A stretch of DNA of 64,000 bases from Ahaetulla prasina (GCF_028640845.1 NC_080544.1:58418711-58482710); one strand, 5' to 3'. Shown: positions 22,399 to 34,200, counted from the stretch's first letter. Notes: a model not told the origin generated them from the letters alone. Numbers and translations are program-made.

Positions 22399-23866
22399 CT
22401 AAAATAGGGTCTAGGGCTTCACCAAAGAGAGATCCACCCTTAAATGGGGCAGCCGCTAACCGCCATTTGGTCTTCATGTCAGCTTGCCATTGTCTGAGCC
22501 ATAACAGCCTCCTGGAGGTGATGCTGGAGGCAAGGGCTCGGGATGCAAATTTTGCAGAATTAAGGGTGGCATCCGCAGTGTATTCAGCAGCCGCTATCAA
22601 TTTATTTATGTCCTGATGTAATCTGGAATCATCCTGAGGAATCCTCTCCTGCATTTGTCTGAGCCATATCAAAGAGGTTCTAGCAAAGAATGAGGCTGCT
22701 GTGGCAGATCTGATAGCCCAGGCAGCCGCTTGATGGGTTTTGCGGGTGGAGAGTTCCGCTCTGCGGTCTTCCATTCGGAGACCTTCTGCTGCATCTGAAG
22801 GTATAATGTTGGAGGAAGAAGCCAAGGTGGCAATTGGGGTGTCTACGGTAGGAACCTTGAGGAGGTCCTCAAGATCCTGATCCATCGTGTACATCTTTTT
22901 GTCTGAGCCACTAGGAGTAGGAATGGCACCAGGGTGACCCCATTGACGTTGGATGGTGTCCAAGAAGAGCTTGGGTGGAAGGAATTACCCGTTGCTCTGA
23001 GACTGGTTCAGTAAAGAGGAATTTGTTGGGGTCTGACAGATCTGAAGCTCCCTCAGATTGGCGTAAGGCAACCCCCATGTTGGCCGTAACTTTTGCCTTG
23101 TGTAGTAATGTGTAGAAAAGCTCATGGCGAAAAAGGCCGGTGGGAGCAGGTTTGTCTGGGGCAGACTCTTCGTCCTCAGACAGATTATACTCTGCTATGT
23201 CTTCCTCCCCCAAAAAGGAGTCCTCACTATGGTGTGAAGGAGTTGGAGAGCGTGTGCGCAGCGCGCATAGTCTGGGTGGGTGGCTATCAGAATGGGGTCT
23301 TTGGTCAGAGCTGCCCGAAGGAGATGGAGCTGGGAAACCTCTCTGAGTGAAGGCATTGTCAATGCCTTGAGAAATGGTTTGCATGATAAGATGACGTATA
23401 TCCTGAGAAATGGCAGGATTACTGTCCTCTCTGTGGGAGACTCCCGCTGCTGTGGGAGTGAAGGTGGCAGAAGGTGCCTGATGTGGGGGCTCAGGCATGG
23501 CTCTAGAAGAATCTCCAAAAACTGTACAAATTGTTTCCTGGTTTTCTCCTGAACCACTAGGGATAGTGGGAGACCATCCAGGCTGATTTAATAAAGGAGA
23601 ATCTTCAGTTAGTGGAACAGAAGTTTCCTGCCTTCCTCTGCTAATCTTTGTTTTGCTTTATCAAATTGCCTATCCAAGGCCCGTTGTCTTCTGGAGGCAT
23701 CTCTCTCTGCAGCAGCAGAGGTTTGGAGAGAAGTAGAAGACTTAGATTTGGTGGCAGAAGCCCTTGATTTGGATCTGCTCTTGTGAGGGGGAGGAGCCAC
23801 GCTAGTAAGGTGTCCTTGGGAGGGCGAGGCAGAAGCCCGGGAAGGAGATCTGCTGCGATCCGCCAT
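22145..23866 (-). pseudogene. DIRS gag-like gene, frameshifted
   Basis: The minus-strand start MADRSRSPSRASAS at 23866 opens a Ser/Arg-rich basic N-terminus, broken by a stop at 23609. It continues in frames from 23498 (with DIRHLIMQTISQGIDNAF and an acidic EEDIAEYNLSEDEE stretch) and, after a one-base shift near 22955, from 22963 to 22145. The last part has a capsid-like RLLWLRQWQADMKTKWRL stretch and an Arg/Gln/Pro-rich tail (RPYRGSGFRPYRRNK) likely to bind nucleic acid. It would form the particle of the element. Confidence 0.75.
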
Positions 23867-24500
23867 CTTGGAAATGAGGCCTAGTGGTTATCAGAGGCCT
23901 TGGAATATATGCCCAAATAATATAGTGGCCCTGATCTGAGAATCCTGGAATAAGATCAAATAATAAGGGCCAGTTAGCACCAAGCTGACACCACAGCCGG
24001 ATTCAAAGCATTCAAAGGCTGCATGGGGGGTTGCTTTGGGGTCCCAAATGGCGCGAAGCAGGCACCACTGCTCCTATAGCGCCCTTTTTACTGCAGCGTT
24101 GGCAGGGGGAACTAGCCTCCGACACCACGGATCTTTTCTCCACCCCTGCAGGCGCGAAGCCGACACCACGGCTTCTCCTGCGCTCCGCTGGCCTCCACTT
24201 ACAGTTTGGTGAGGTCCAGCGATGTCCGTTCCTCAAACCGGCGATTCTACGAGGCTTGAGAGGCTTGGAATGTGAAAAAATGGCCGCCGGCTTTCGGGCG
24301 GCTCAGCTGAGCGGCGCTGGGCTGCGCACGAAGCACGAGCCTCTTTCCTTGCTGCTCCGGCTCCCAGCAGTCAAGAAAAAACAATTGGGCACTTTAAAAC
24401 TTTTTTTAAGAATTTTTCCTAATTTATTGAAGTCCTATGAGCTGATAAAAGAGTCAAAAGCAATGGAGCTAAAGGAGGTAGTCTCTCTATGGCCGACTGA

Positions 24501-24617
24501 GTTAATAAACTGGAGCTAAACAGGAAGAGGAGGTGTGTTTAAACAAATTCAACTCAGTCTCTGGCCAATCAGATGAAGTTAACAACCCATTGCTTTGGAC
24601 TCTCTTAGCAGCGTACA
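24501..24617 (-). repeat. DIRS inverted terminal repeat, right
   Basis: Inverse of the left repeat with a small difference near GCTGCTAAGAGAG. Confidence 0.92.
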
Positions 24618-24621
24618 GGAG

Positions 24622-24958
24622 AATAGCTGGGTCCAGGGAAGGCTTCTTGAGGAGAGGTCTCACCACCGCCTCTTTCAAGGTGGCGGGGAAAACCCCTTCC
24701 ACCAAAGAAGCATTTATAATCCCCTGGAGCCAGCCTCGTGTCACTTCCTGAGCAGCCAGCACTAACCAGGAAGGACACGGGTCCAGTAAACATGTAGTTG
24801 CATGTAACCTCCCCAGCAACCTGTCCACGTCCTCGAGAGCCACAGAATCAAACTCATCCCAAATAACCTCAACAAGACGCATCTCTGTCATCTCGGTTGG
24901 ATCATCGCAATCTTGGTCCAAACTATCCCAAAGTTGAACAATTTTATCGTATAGATAA
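24622..24958 (-). pseudogene. CR1 copy B reverse transcriptase, N-terminal part
   Basis: Minus-strand frame from 24921 reads [43 protein letters not shown] and [13 protein letters not shown], after which DIRS sequence starts. This is the linker and fingers region preceding the reverse-transcriptase core in CR1. Confidence 0.88.
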
Positions 24959-25177
24959 CAATTTCATTCAAGGGGACAGGCACCGTAACAGAGAAGGGAT
25001 ACCTTCCTGCTAAAATTGAGAGAACTCAAACCATACCCACTCAACCAATCAAATTGTTTTTGCAAAATATGGAATCTCCTTCAGTATGGAAACATATGGG
25101 AAAATACTGCAAAGGCTGGCATATCAAGCCAATGTTTGTGTTAAAAACACAGAAAGTGGAAAGATGCACCAACTTAC

Positions 25178-25419
25178 CTTAAGCCTAATTTGCTCATAGA
25201 TGACTATTGGCCTGTTGCTGAAGGTGATTGCATTGCAGAAACTTGCCTGTCGCTTGACCACTTTCTGAGTAGTATCCATAATGATCTGTGACCCCTTGGT
25301 GTGAGGATGGAAAAGCAGTGGGCTGACAGAGAGAGTGCCACACTGTGAGATGGGTAGACAGTGCTTTTGCTTGTGGTGGTATCGATGAGAGGAAGCAGGA
25401 AAGGGTCCACCGATGGAAT
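25178..25419 (-). CDS. NEURL1: NEURL1 exon 2 (start of first NHR domain)
   Basis: On the minus strand a polypyrimidine tract ending TTGTCTCAG precedes this exon and a GTAAGTT donor follows it. The 242 nt are two bases completing the Asp codon plus 80 codons. The translation begins [20 protein letters not shown], contains [15 protein letters not shown] and [16 protein letters not shown], and ends IYEQIRLK. This is the N-terminal NEURL1 signature and is unlike NEURL1B, which lacks the SIGGPFP and HHKQKHC segments. The last ~20 residues ([10 protein letters not shown] onward) open the first neuralized homology repeat, the Notch-ligand recognition domain. Phase 0 end matches exon 3. No stop or frameshift; in other frames the exon gives only meaningless peptides. 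Confidence 0.95.
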
Positions 25420-28160
25420 CTGAGACAAGAATAAGGAAAGAGAAAGCTGATCTTTAAATCAAACAAAAAGGAACCACTATTGGTGAAAAAATTGAATGAA
25501 ATCATTGCTTAGCTATGAGACTATTGCAATTTGTTAAAAAAATGCAGTATAACATAAACTACAATATAATATAAATAACATAAATAATCACAATATAACC
25601 ATACATATTTAAGTCAGGGACTATATGGCATTCAGTACACTTTTTGTAGCTTGCGAAATGTTCTTTCATCACAATTGCTTAATATCAGTAATTCAAAATA
25701 AATTCTGTAAAATAAATTCTAGATGAAACTACATATAGAAGGGAAAGAACAAGTGTACTGCATTTTCTGTATTTATTGTATTTGTCAGCAATTAGTCCCA
25801 GATTTTAACTAAATCTAGAAATCTTAAGAAAATATATAAGGGTATATAGTAAAAATACAAAGTACATTGATGATATTACCTAGCTTGGTAGTGAAACACC
25901 TTCAGGTTAACAACCAAGCTCAAAGAACACCAAGGACTCCATTGTTGATATGGATGGATAGCATTTATGGCTTGCCACAAAAGCCTAGAAATAACCCTAA
26001 CCCTAACCAAATACAATATGACTTCATGATGTGGTGCATGTGTTTTTAATATATAGCTTATTTTCGGTGGTTTTCGGTGATTCATAAAAACATTGCACAT
26101 TGATCTGAATTCTTCACACAGTAATAAATTTTAGGTCAGCACTAAATACAGGAAATACCATGGCAAATCAATTTGAAAGTAAATAGTATTGAACATTGAT
26201 ACCTAATATTTGTTTCCCTTTCCTGTCCAGTAGTGTTGTGCAGATGAAAAGAGATATGCTAAACCTTCAGTTTCCATTAGTGTAGAATGCTCGCTGAGTG
26301 TAAACAGAAATTGACATTGGAAACACCAGCCATGTAAGAGGAGAATCTAGTTGTGAATATTTAATGATCGTTTATTTCCGTGGTCTACAAATCAATTTGA
26401 ATGTTGTTTGCTTTCCTTCAGTAGGCCTCTCAAGCAGTGCAGACTTTAAAAAACCACTCTGTTGCTAAATATAAACTAACAGTTAATCTTTTGGAAGAAA
26501 GAAAGAAAAAATGCTGGTCATAATATTTTGGGATTTAGTTCTGGAATATTTTTTAAAATGCCAGTGTTCTCTTCTAGTTTAATTACATTGTAATGGAAAG
26601 CTTTATCTTGGACATATTTTCTATGCACATTGATGTAACCTGGAAGCTATCCTATTAAATTTCAACAAGATTATAAATCAGAATTTGGTTCAGAGCTGGA
26701 AAAGATGGAAGAAGCCAGGAACAATAGGAAGATAAGGAATGATAAAGAATCTTAATAAGAATTCATAGAGAAATAGACAATATATAGCAATGGTACAGTG
26801 TATTAAATTCAAGAACAGCAATGAATTCTACTGGTGACAGTGCATACCAAAAAGAAATCATGAGGTTTTTTTGGAAATTGCATTGAATGCTGGATAATTT
26901 GTTAGGGCACAAAAATAAATAATACATTTATTAGCATCAATTATTCTGATCCACTCACTAGTTCATAGCATGGTCCTTAACATGCTATTCAAAGGTGAAA
27001 CAGAGTCCTGAACGAGGAAAAATATGCGCATGCTTCTGCTAATCTATTCATGAAGGAAAATACCACAATAGGAATTATATTTATAAGTAAAAAAACCTGG
27101 AATCTTGGTTTTTTCAGAAGAAAAAGAAAGCAAAATTGCATTGTTTCTATTTCTGAGAAAATGAACTCTTCCAGAAATTATTTCAATGTAAAATACGGTA
27201 ATCTAACTTTAGATAACTTAAAGAAGTAATAAACAGGTTCCAAATGACAGAAGAGAACCAAGAAAGTTTTAAAGAGCAAGAAAACTTTCTTGCAATGTTA
27301 TTTATTTTCTGTTTTAACGTATGTTCTAAGTTTCAATAAATCTTTTTTATTGCCCAAATCAGGGAAACAAGAAGGAACACACATTCTAGTAAAAACTGTT
27401 AAGATTTTAAGGCAAGGGGAACTAATATTTGGAGTACTTTCTCCTCAAAATATTATGTCAAGGAATAAATAAGTATAATACATCAGAGTGCTAGAAACTT
27501 TGAACTGACCACTAGAACACAGGGAACAAGGATAATTTTAATCCTGTTGAGGGATAAAGACTTGTACAGAACCTACATATTTATATATTTTAATTTGTTT
27601 ACAGTAGTTTAAAATAATAATGAAGAAAGATTACTAAAACCAAAAACTTCTTAATTGATATTTGCATTTTGCTGAAAAATAAAGGACTAATATCTGTGAT
27701 AAAAGCTAAGAAACATTCTGAAGGGAGACCTTGTTTCATTCAGAGTTTCTGGTGCCAGAATAAATGGTATTTGGTGGATCCAATGAGGAACAGTGGAAGA
27801 GAATGAATATTTGGTTTATGTTTTCTTCTAGGCTAAGAACATAGCTGAAGATGAAGATGCTTAGAACTCTCCAGACCCTTTCATTTTTTCATTCAAAACA
27901 GTTAGTGCTGCTGAGAGCCTAGATTAAATGCTTCACCTGCCATGTCAAATTTTCCTTCTGAGGCTACAACCCTTTTTTAAACTTGGAGAGGAAAATTAGA
28001 AAAATTATATAGTCTTCTGGATTCTCTTCACTGCTCCAGGAGATTGTGGCCTTGCTCAAAAATAGATACTTAATAGGGTGTGATCTAGGTTTAACTGCAG
28101 AATGAAAAATTATTTTTATTTATTTATTTGTATTTTGTCTTTATTAGTTTTAGAAGTAAT
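25420..28160. other. NEURL1: Intron 1 sequence, no feature recognised
   Basis: AT-rich intron with a 16-nt AACCCT run at 25993-26008. No coding frame of note and no clear transposon recognised. Confidence 0.4.
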
Positions 28161-28164
28161 TCAA

Positions 28165-28352
28165 GGGAGCAAACGTATCCAATGTACCTTCCTGCTACTA
28201 TTTTCCCCACAATATCCTGGAGAGGTGAATTGGGCTGAGATAGAGTAACTGGCCCAAAGTCATCCAGTTGGCTTTCATTGCTAAGGCAGGACTTGAACTC
28301 AGGGTCCCCTGGTTTCTAACCTGGTGCTATAACCACTGGACCAAATTAGCTC
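28165..28352 (-). mobile_element. tRNA-derived SINE (minus)
   Basis: The reverse complement begins with AATTTGGTCCAGTGGTTATAGCACC (A-box-like), has a B-box-like GAGTTCAAGTCCTGCC, then CCAACTGGATGACTTTGGGCCA and CTCTCC-AGGATATTGTGGGGAAAAT. Same family as 28470-28602, 29645-29872 and 39781-40010. Confidence 0.7.
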
Positions 28353-28469
28353 TCTATTTTAAAGTAATTATAATAATTATTTATTTATAATTTTAATATA
28401 TGACCCTCTAATAAAAGTATCTATTATTAAAGTTGGATCTTTTTAACTGAAGACTAAGAATTCATGCAA

Positions 28470-28602
28470 TATTTGGGCAGAAGAGGACAGTGACTGGCCC
28501 AAGGTCACCCAGTTGGATTTCATGGCTAATGTGGGACTAGAAATCACAGTCCCCCAGTTTTTCATCTGGTGCTTTAAGCACTAGACCAAACTGGGTCTCT
28601 TT
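28470..28602 (-). mobile_element. tRNA-derived SINE fragment (minus)
   Basis: Reverse complement reads CAGTTTGGTCTAGTGCTTAAAGC then GATTTCTAGTCCCACAT and GGGTGACCTTGGGCCAGTCACT. 3' part missing. Confidence 0.65.
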
Positions 28603-28984
28603 GTGGTGGTGTTCTGATTTTCGATCCAGAAAACATGTCCAACCTTTCCAATGTTCCTTTTGCAAAATCAGTTTTTAAAAACTGACAAGTTAAAATAAAG
28701 TCATTTTGAAAACAATTTAGTTTATACATAGTGAGATTAATACAATTATAGTACCATCAGCTAGCATAATCATTTAATTCATGAATTCCTAAACAGAGAG
28801 ATGACATTTAAAGGACAAAACATAGCATGCACACTTATGCCTGAAAATGGTGAAAGCAAGAGTGTTTTGCAACAATATGCCAAGATACAAAATGAGCTAA
28901 CCATATCTTTCCCTATTTTGATTTATTCTTGGTTTTGCTGTTTCTTTTTTTGTGCTTTGTATATGTTGCTTATCCCCAAAGAAA

Positions 28985-29072
28985 GTAGCAAGGGAAATAT
29001 GAATTAGTATGAGTGAGTGAATGAGTATTGAATATGAATGAGTATTGAGAATGAATGAGTATGAATTAGCAT
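28985..29072 (+). repeat. Degenerate minisatellite of GAATGAGTAT-type units
   Basis: Several irregular units of TGAATGAGTATTGA and ATGAATTAGTAT. Confidence 0.6.
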
Positions 29073-29644
29073 TCTCTTCAGGCAATTAAGAAGCAGAGTT
29101 ATTTTACCATGCTCTTCTTGGATTAATCTGAAGCAGTACCAACATAATTTGTCTTGGCGAGATGGGTGGCATAGAAGCTTAATAATAAATGAACATTGCT
29201 TTCATTTTTAAACTCATTTCTCCTGATTTTGGCAAAGCAGATAGTAGGTTAGGATCCACTAGTACATTTGATTAAATGTAGATTGTAGAATTAGAATATT
29301 TCTACATTTATTATTTATTAATTATTCTAGTATTATTAGAATAAATTAGCAAAAGTTTCTGGTTTTGAATTTACCTTTTAAGAATTTACCTTTATCCTGT
29401 TAAAATGAATGAAGCCTAATATAACAAGGAATGAAATTTTGTTACGAAGAGCTAAAACTTCTATTCAGTTCTGAAATTAAATACAAATACAGTTGAGGTC
29501 TCCTGTTTTGTTCCAGGCTGTGGTTAATGGATCTTCAAGCTCTGCTTTAAAAAAACAATACCGCAGCATAAAATTTATCCTGCTTGAGAAAAGATTGATT
29601 AGTGAATAGAGAATGAGAATTCCTGTTATGCGTCAGTAAAACTT

Positions 29645-29872
29645 AAAAGTAAGCACTTTGATGTAGTGGCTAAGGCACCAAGCTAGAAATGGGAAGATCC
29701 TGAGTTCTGCCTTAGGCACATAGCCAGCTGGCTGACCTTGGGCCAGTCACTTTCTCTTGGCCTTAAGAAGGAAGCAATGACAAACCACTTCTGAAAGATC
29801 TTGTCAATAAAACTGCAGTCTTGTCCAGGCAGTCGCCAGGAGTTATAAACTGTCTTGAAAGCACCAAAATAA
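29645..29872 (+). mobile_element. tRNA-derived SINE
   Basis: Head TTTGATGTAGTGGCTAAGGC, B-box-like GAGTTCTGCCTTAGG, body GACCTTGGGCCAGTCACTTT, then a 3' module GACAAACCACTTCTGAAAG and CAGGCAGTCGCCAGGAGT followed by A-rich tail. Confidence 0.75.
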
Positions 29873-29884
29873 AATAAAGACACA

Positions 29885-30530
29885 ACAAATCAAGTATTTT
29901 GTAGTAAAGCTAGTCAACAGGATAGAAGACTTTTGCAGGATTTGCACAATAAGTATGTATTTTGAATAAGAACAAATAAGAAGGATTTGCCTGATTATTT
30001 CTGAAAAAAAACAAAAAACCACAAGATGAGATCCCAAACAATAATGCTAACTAGGGTAGTTAGTGTAAGATACACCACTTTCCAAACAACATACAGGTTT
30101 GGTTTCTCTGGAATTGCTATATTAGCCTTTATTTGAATTTGCAAAATTTGCTGAAGTGGGCACACCCGATAGTATGGTTTGTTTCCTGAAAACAAAACCC
30201 AACCACAACAAACACTGAAATAATTCATATGACAGTTTTCAGAACAAATATCATATGGACTTGCAACAGGGAAGGGAAACTGTATATGTTATATATATAG
30301 CAAAAGGCTTTGTAAGTATATGTGAATAACATTTTGACTAACATGCCTTTACTTCTTTTCAATGTGGCATACTTAGTGTCAGAAACTGTTGAATCTAATA
30401 TTCTACGAAACAGACAATCTGACTGGGTTTTGTCTCTTTCTTCAGCTTATAGATAGCATTCAGCCTTTCCAGTCCTGATGTTTCCAAGATTTTGGGCTAC
30501 CAGTCCCACTGTCTGCAAATTGTTGAAGTT
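29885..30530. other. NEURL1: Intron 1 sequence, no feature recognised
   Basis: No supported gene or repeat besides short A/T runs. Confidence 0.4.
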
Positions 30531-30533
30531 ATA

Positions 30534-30916
30534 CAGGTAATCCTTGATTTATGACCACAACTGAGCCCAAAATTTCGGTTGTTAAGTGAGACAGTTGTTA
30601 AGTGGGTTTTGCCCCATTTCTCAACCTCAATTGTTAAGTGAATCACTGCAGTTGCTAAGTTAATAACACGGTTCTTAAGTAAATCTGCCTTCCCCATTGA
30701 CTTTGCTTGTCAGAAGGTCACAAAAGGTGATCACATGATCACAGGACACTGCAACCATTATAAATGTGAGTCAGTTGCCCAGTGTCTAAATTTTGATCAC
30801 GTGACCATGGGGATGCTGCAATGGTCTTAACTATGAAAAATTCTCGTAAATCACATTTTTCAATGCCATTGTAACTTTGGTCACTAAACAAACTGTTGTA
30901 AGTCGAGGACTACCTA
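30534..30916. mobile_element. Tigger/pogo-like MITE with TA duplication
   Basis: Ends are CAGGTAATCCTTGATTTATG on the left and the inverse GTAAGTCGAGGACTACCTA on the right, flanked by TA on both sides. The TTGTTAAGTGA motif repeats inside. No coding capacity. A shortened relative lies at 53995-54160. Confidence 0.72.
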
Positions 30917-30919
30917 TAT

Positions 30920-32745
30920 TTCATACATTTGTAGTGAATCTCATAAGGGATATTTGTAGCAGAGCAAATTCATCTGGTAGAAGAGGAAGAGGCATGGTGA
31001 GATTGTGAATTTCTCTGGGTTCATCAGATGTAGATTTATTAGGGCAGAGCTATCGTTAGAATCATCCATTTCAGATGGGAGACCAGAGGCAGGGAAACGC
31101 TCCATTCAGCTTTTGCCCCCAACTAGCCTGCCATCTTCTCTTTAGAAGTGTTGAAATAAAACTGAATTCAACCAGTACCAACTTTCAATTATTTCCACAA
31201 ATTATAGGCATAGCAAAACAACTTCCAAAACATTTTTCCTCTATAAATTCTATTACCGGTATGAATATATACCAGTTCATCTCTTTTGTCAAAAAATTGA
31301 AGGATAAACTCAGGGACAGTGGCAGGGTTTTTTTCATATGCAGATTGTGAGAAGACAGTTTAATTATTGTGCTGGAGTATCAGAGCAGTTTGGGAAAAAT
31401 GAAGAATCATTTCTCGGGCAGATAAAAAGGCTACGTGCAGTTTTATTTAAGAATGGGAAGAAAGTGTTGCTGGAAAACTGAAAGCATATGAGCTTGCTTA
31501 GTTTTGGTGAAAATTGTGCCTTTTTTTCCCGTCTCTGAGAGATTATTTGGGGAAAAGGAGGAAGGGTTGAATGGCAATTTTAAAAATTACCCTAAATGTT
31601 AGATTGGAAGCAGACTATTCTTTAACACATCTGTCAGGTAAGCTCCAAAGTACAGATGTGATATTGAATCTTACTTGAAAACGTAATGCTGTTCAACTCA
31701 AGGAAACATCAGAAATTTCTAATTTGGCACGTTCATTACATCATGATAGATTGACATAGATAATGGAAATAGTATTGCTGAATATGGATATAAACAACTA
31801 GTTATACATCTGAGACTAATAGAATTAAATAGGACATTTCCCATTTAAATTGAGAAATGTTAATATGCTTTGATACAGTTAGTGTACAAAATGAACATGT
31901 AATAAAATACATAATATGCTTCAAGTCAGTTTTTGATCATCCAATATGATAGGTAGTAACATTGTCTCTCTTTAGTAACGCTTCAATATTTTTTCACTTA
32001 TCTTTTGCACCTTTTTTATCATTCCCACACTATTTAAAATTCCATTTAAAAAATTTACAATAGCGATAATAAACTCTGTGAGCTTTTCAGATGTAGTTAT
32101 GTACATTATTTGGGACTAACTTCATTCAGCAGGGCTCTTCAGCTTTAGCTTTTCATTAAAAGATTCAGCTTTATTCAGCTTTATCTTTCAGTAAAAGATT
32201 ACTCATTTACTATCAATTCCCTTTCTCCATTATAAAAATGGAGAAAAACTTAAAGCTGATGTGTTGAGTATTATTTTTTATAATTCAATATCCATGTACA
32301 TTTTTGGTTGTAGATTATCTGAGGATAGTATATAAGCATGTAACAAATGAAGAAACTAAAGGAGTTTTGTGATTTTCTTCTCATATAACTATATAATTAG
32401 AAAAGAAATCCATCTATTTAATCTGCTTTTTTCATACTATGTGCCTTGTTCTGAAAAGCCTGTGTTACAAACATTTCTTGTGTAAAAAGCTATCCACACA
32501 AAAATACTCTTAAATGAAGCATATCACATAACTGAAAGTCTTTTTTTCCTAATGTTCAAGAAGAAATTGTAATTTTAATAGTATCAGTTCTGTATTCTAC
32601 CCACAAGAAAAATATCATGTGCTCTTCTATTTATGCTGTTTTCAACATCATTATATTGAACTCCATTCATACAGTATTTTATTATGGACATCTGCTGCCT
32701 TGCACAATAACTGGTAGCCAATTACTATAAACAGTATAATAGAAT
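30920..32745. other. NEURL1: Intron 1 sequence, no feature recognised
   Basis: AT-rich, with no long frames and no clear repeats. Confidence 0.4.
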
Positions 32746-32750
32746 TGCAG

Positions 32751-32790
32751 CATGCTTTGCTCCAAGAATGAATGCTTGGAGCAAAGCATG
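32751..32790. repeat. Perfect 16-bp inverted repeat, 8-nt loop
   Basis: CATGCTTTGCTCCAAG, AATGAATG, then its exact reverse complement. Confidence 0.85.
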
Positions 32791-33056
32791 TTGCTTTTTA
32801 GGGTAGCCAGTCCATGTTATTCTTATTATCTGCAATTGCTATGATATCTGATATTGTAATAAAAATAATAATTTCCCTTTGCATCTGACAAAAAAGTCAT
32901 TCTTTTTAAAAACATTTGGGGTCATTTTTACTTCTTCCTCCAGCTGGTTAGGTTTTATGTATACTCTTGCTTTTATTAATATGAGAGCCACTTATCAAGG
33001 AGCTGGCATCTTTAGGCAGCCTTCTGAAAGGCTGAAATCACCTGGCTATGTTCATT

Positions 33057-33741
33057 TTTTTGTTGTTAGTTGCGAAGTCGACCCATCGCAATCCCATGGA
33101 CAACGTTCCTCCAAGCCTTCCTGTCCTCTACCATCCTCTGGAGTCCATTTAAGCTCACGCCTACTCTCTTCCCTGTCTTCTTTTGCCGTCAATCTTTCCC
33201 AAAATTAGGCTCTTCTCCAGTGAGTCCTTCCTTCTCATTAGGTGGCCAAAGTATTTGAGTTTCATCTTCAGGATCTAGCCTTCTAAAGAGCAGAGGGTTG
33301 ATCTCTTCTAGGATTGACTTGTTCGTTTGCCTTGCAGTCCAAGGGACTTGCAGGAGTCTTCTCCAGCACCAGAGTTCAAAGGCCTCAATTCTTTGGCACT
33401 CAGCCTTTCTTATGGTCCAACTTTCACAGCCATACATTGCAACTGGGAAAACCATAGCCTTGACTATATGCACTTTTTTTGGCAGGGTGATGTCTTTGCT
33501 TTTTAGTATGCTGTCTAGATTTGCCATAGGTTTCCTCCCCAGGAGCAAGCGTCTTGTAATTTCTTGGCTGCAGTCCCCATCTGCAGAGATCTTGGAGCCC
33601 AGGAAAATAAAATCTGTCACTAACTCTGTTTCTTCCTTATCTATTTGCCAGGAATTGAGACAGCCAGATGCCATGATCTTAGTTTTCTTAATGTTGAGTT
33701 TCAAGCCAACTTTTAAACTCTTCTTCTTCACCCGCATGAAG
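33057..33741 (-). mobile_element. BovB LINE fragment, 3' piece
   Basis: Minus-strand frame from 33737 reads KVGLKLNIKKTKIMASG, FIFLGSKISADGDCSQEI, VFPVAMYGCESWTIRKAE and IEAFELWCWRRLLQVPWTAR, the BovB reverse-transcriptase C-terminus. The frame is open for 182 codons. A GTTGTTA tail marks the 3' end near 33057. It continues at 34008 across a SINE insertion. BovB is known for horizontal transfer and abundance in squamates. Confidence 0.9.
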
Positions 33742-34007
33742 AGGGGCCTCTGTGGCTCAGGCTGCTAATGCAGTCTGTTATTAACAACAGCTGCCTGCAA
33801 TTACTGCAGGTTCTAGTCCCACCAGGCCCAAGGTTGACTCAGCCTTCCATCCTTTATAAGGTAGGTAAAATGAGGACCCAGATTGTTGGGGGCAATAAGT
33901 TGACTTTGTATATAAATATACAAATAGAATGAAGACTATTGCTAACATAGTGTAAGTTGCCCTGAGTCTTCGGAGAAGGGCGGGATATAAATGCAAATTT
34001 TTTAAAA
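33742..34007 (+). mobile_element. Sauria-type SINE inserted in BovB
   Basis: tRNA-like head CCTCTGTGGCTCAGGCTGC, body CAAGGTTGACTCAGCCTTCC and TAAAATGAGGACCCAGATTG, and BovB-like 3' end GCCCTGAGTCTTCGGAGAAG then GGGCGGGATATAAATG. The flanks share AAGAGG, an apparent short target duplication. Confidence 0.85.
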
Positions 34008-34200
34008 AAAGAGGCTCTTTAGTTCCTCTCCACTTTCTGCTATTAGAGTGGTATCATCTGCATATCTAAGACTGTTGTTATTTCTCCCGGCAATCTTAAT
34101 TCCAACTTTTGATTCATGTAGCCCCACCTTTCTAATGATGTGCTCTGCATATAAGTTAAATAGGCAGGGTGACAGTATGTTCATTTTAGATGAGTATATA
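34008..34200 (-). mobile_element. BovB LINE fragment, 5' piece with YADD
   Basis: Minus-strand frame reads LSPCLFNLYAEHIIRKVG, GIKIAGRNNNSLRYADDTTL and ESGEELKSLF. The YADD reverse-transcriptase active site is intact. 5'-truncated near 34200. Confidence 0.88.

Larger units (their letters stand above)
18833..24621 (-). mobile_element. DIRS-type tyrosine-recombinase retrotransposon, 5.79 kb, full length
   Basis: The element has the DIRS layout: inverted terminal repeats (18867-18981 and 24501-24617, about 115 bp), unpaired terminal extensions (34 bp left, 4 bp right), and an internal complementary region at 19095-19183 that equals the two termini joined. Gene order on the minus strand is gag-like, reverse transcriptase-RNase H-methyltransferase-like, and tyrosine recombinase. 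Flanking CR1 sequence joins seamlessly with no target duplication, as expected for recombinase-mediated integration. Damage: gag frameshift(s), one stop after RNase H, and several breaks in the recombinase. Confidence 0.93.
17289..24958 (-). mobile_element. CR1 LINE (copy B), split by a DIRS element
   Basis: Minus-strand CR1 with a TAA-repeat tail at 17288-17310 and 5' truncation near 24958, where the sequence GTTATCTATACGATAAAA begins (same position as about 35683 of copy C). The DIRS insertion at 18833-24621 splits it. Without the insert the reverse-transcriptase frame is open from 24921 to 17492, with no stop or frameshift: exactly 100 codons precede the junction and the codon phase is preserved across it. 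This is a young copy. Confidence 0.9.

Noticed and set aside
23093..23552. Plus-strand open frames opposite the DIRS gag
   Set aside because: They are antisense shadows of the gag coding region with no homology of their own.
25993..26008. Telomere-like AACCCT repeats
   Set aside because: Only about 2.7 units; too short to call an interstitial telomeric array.
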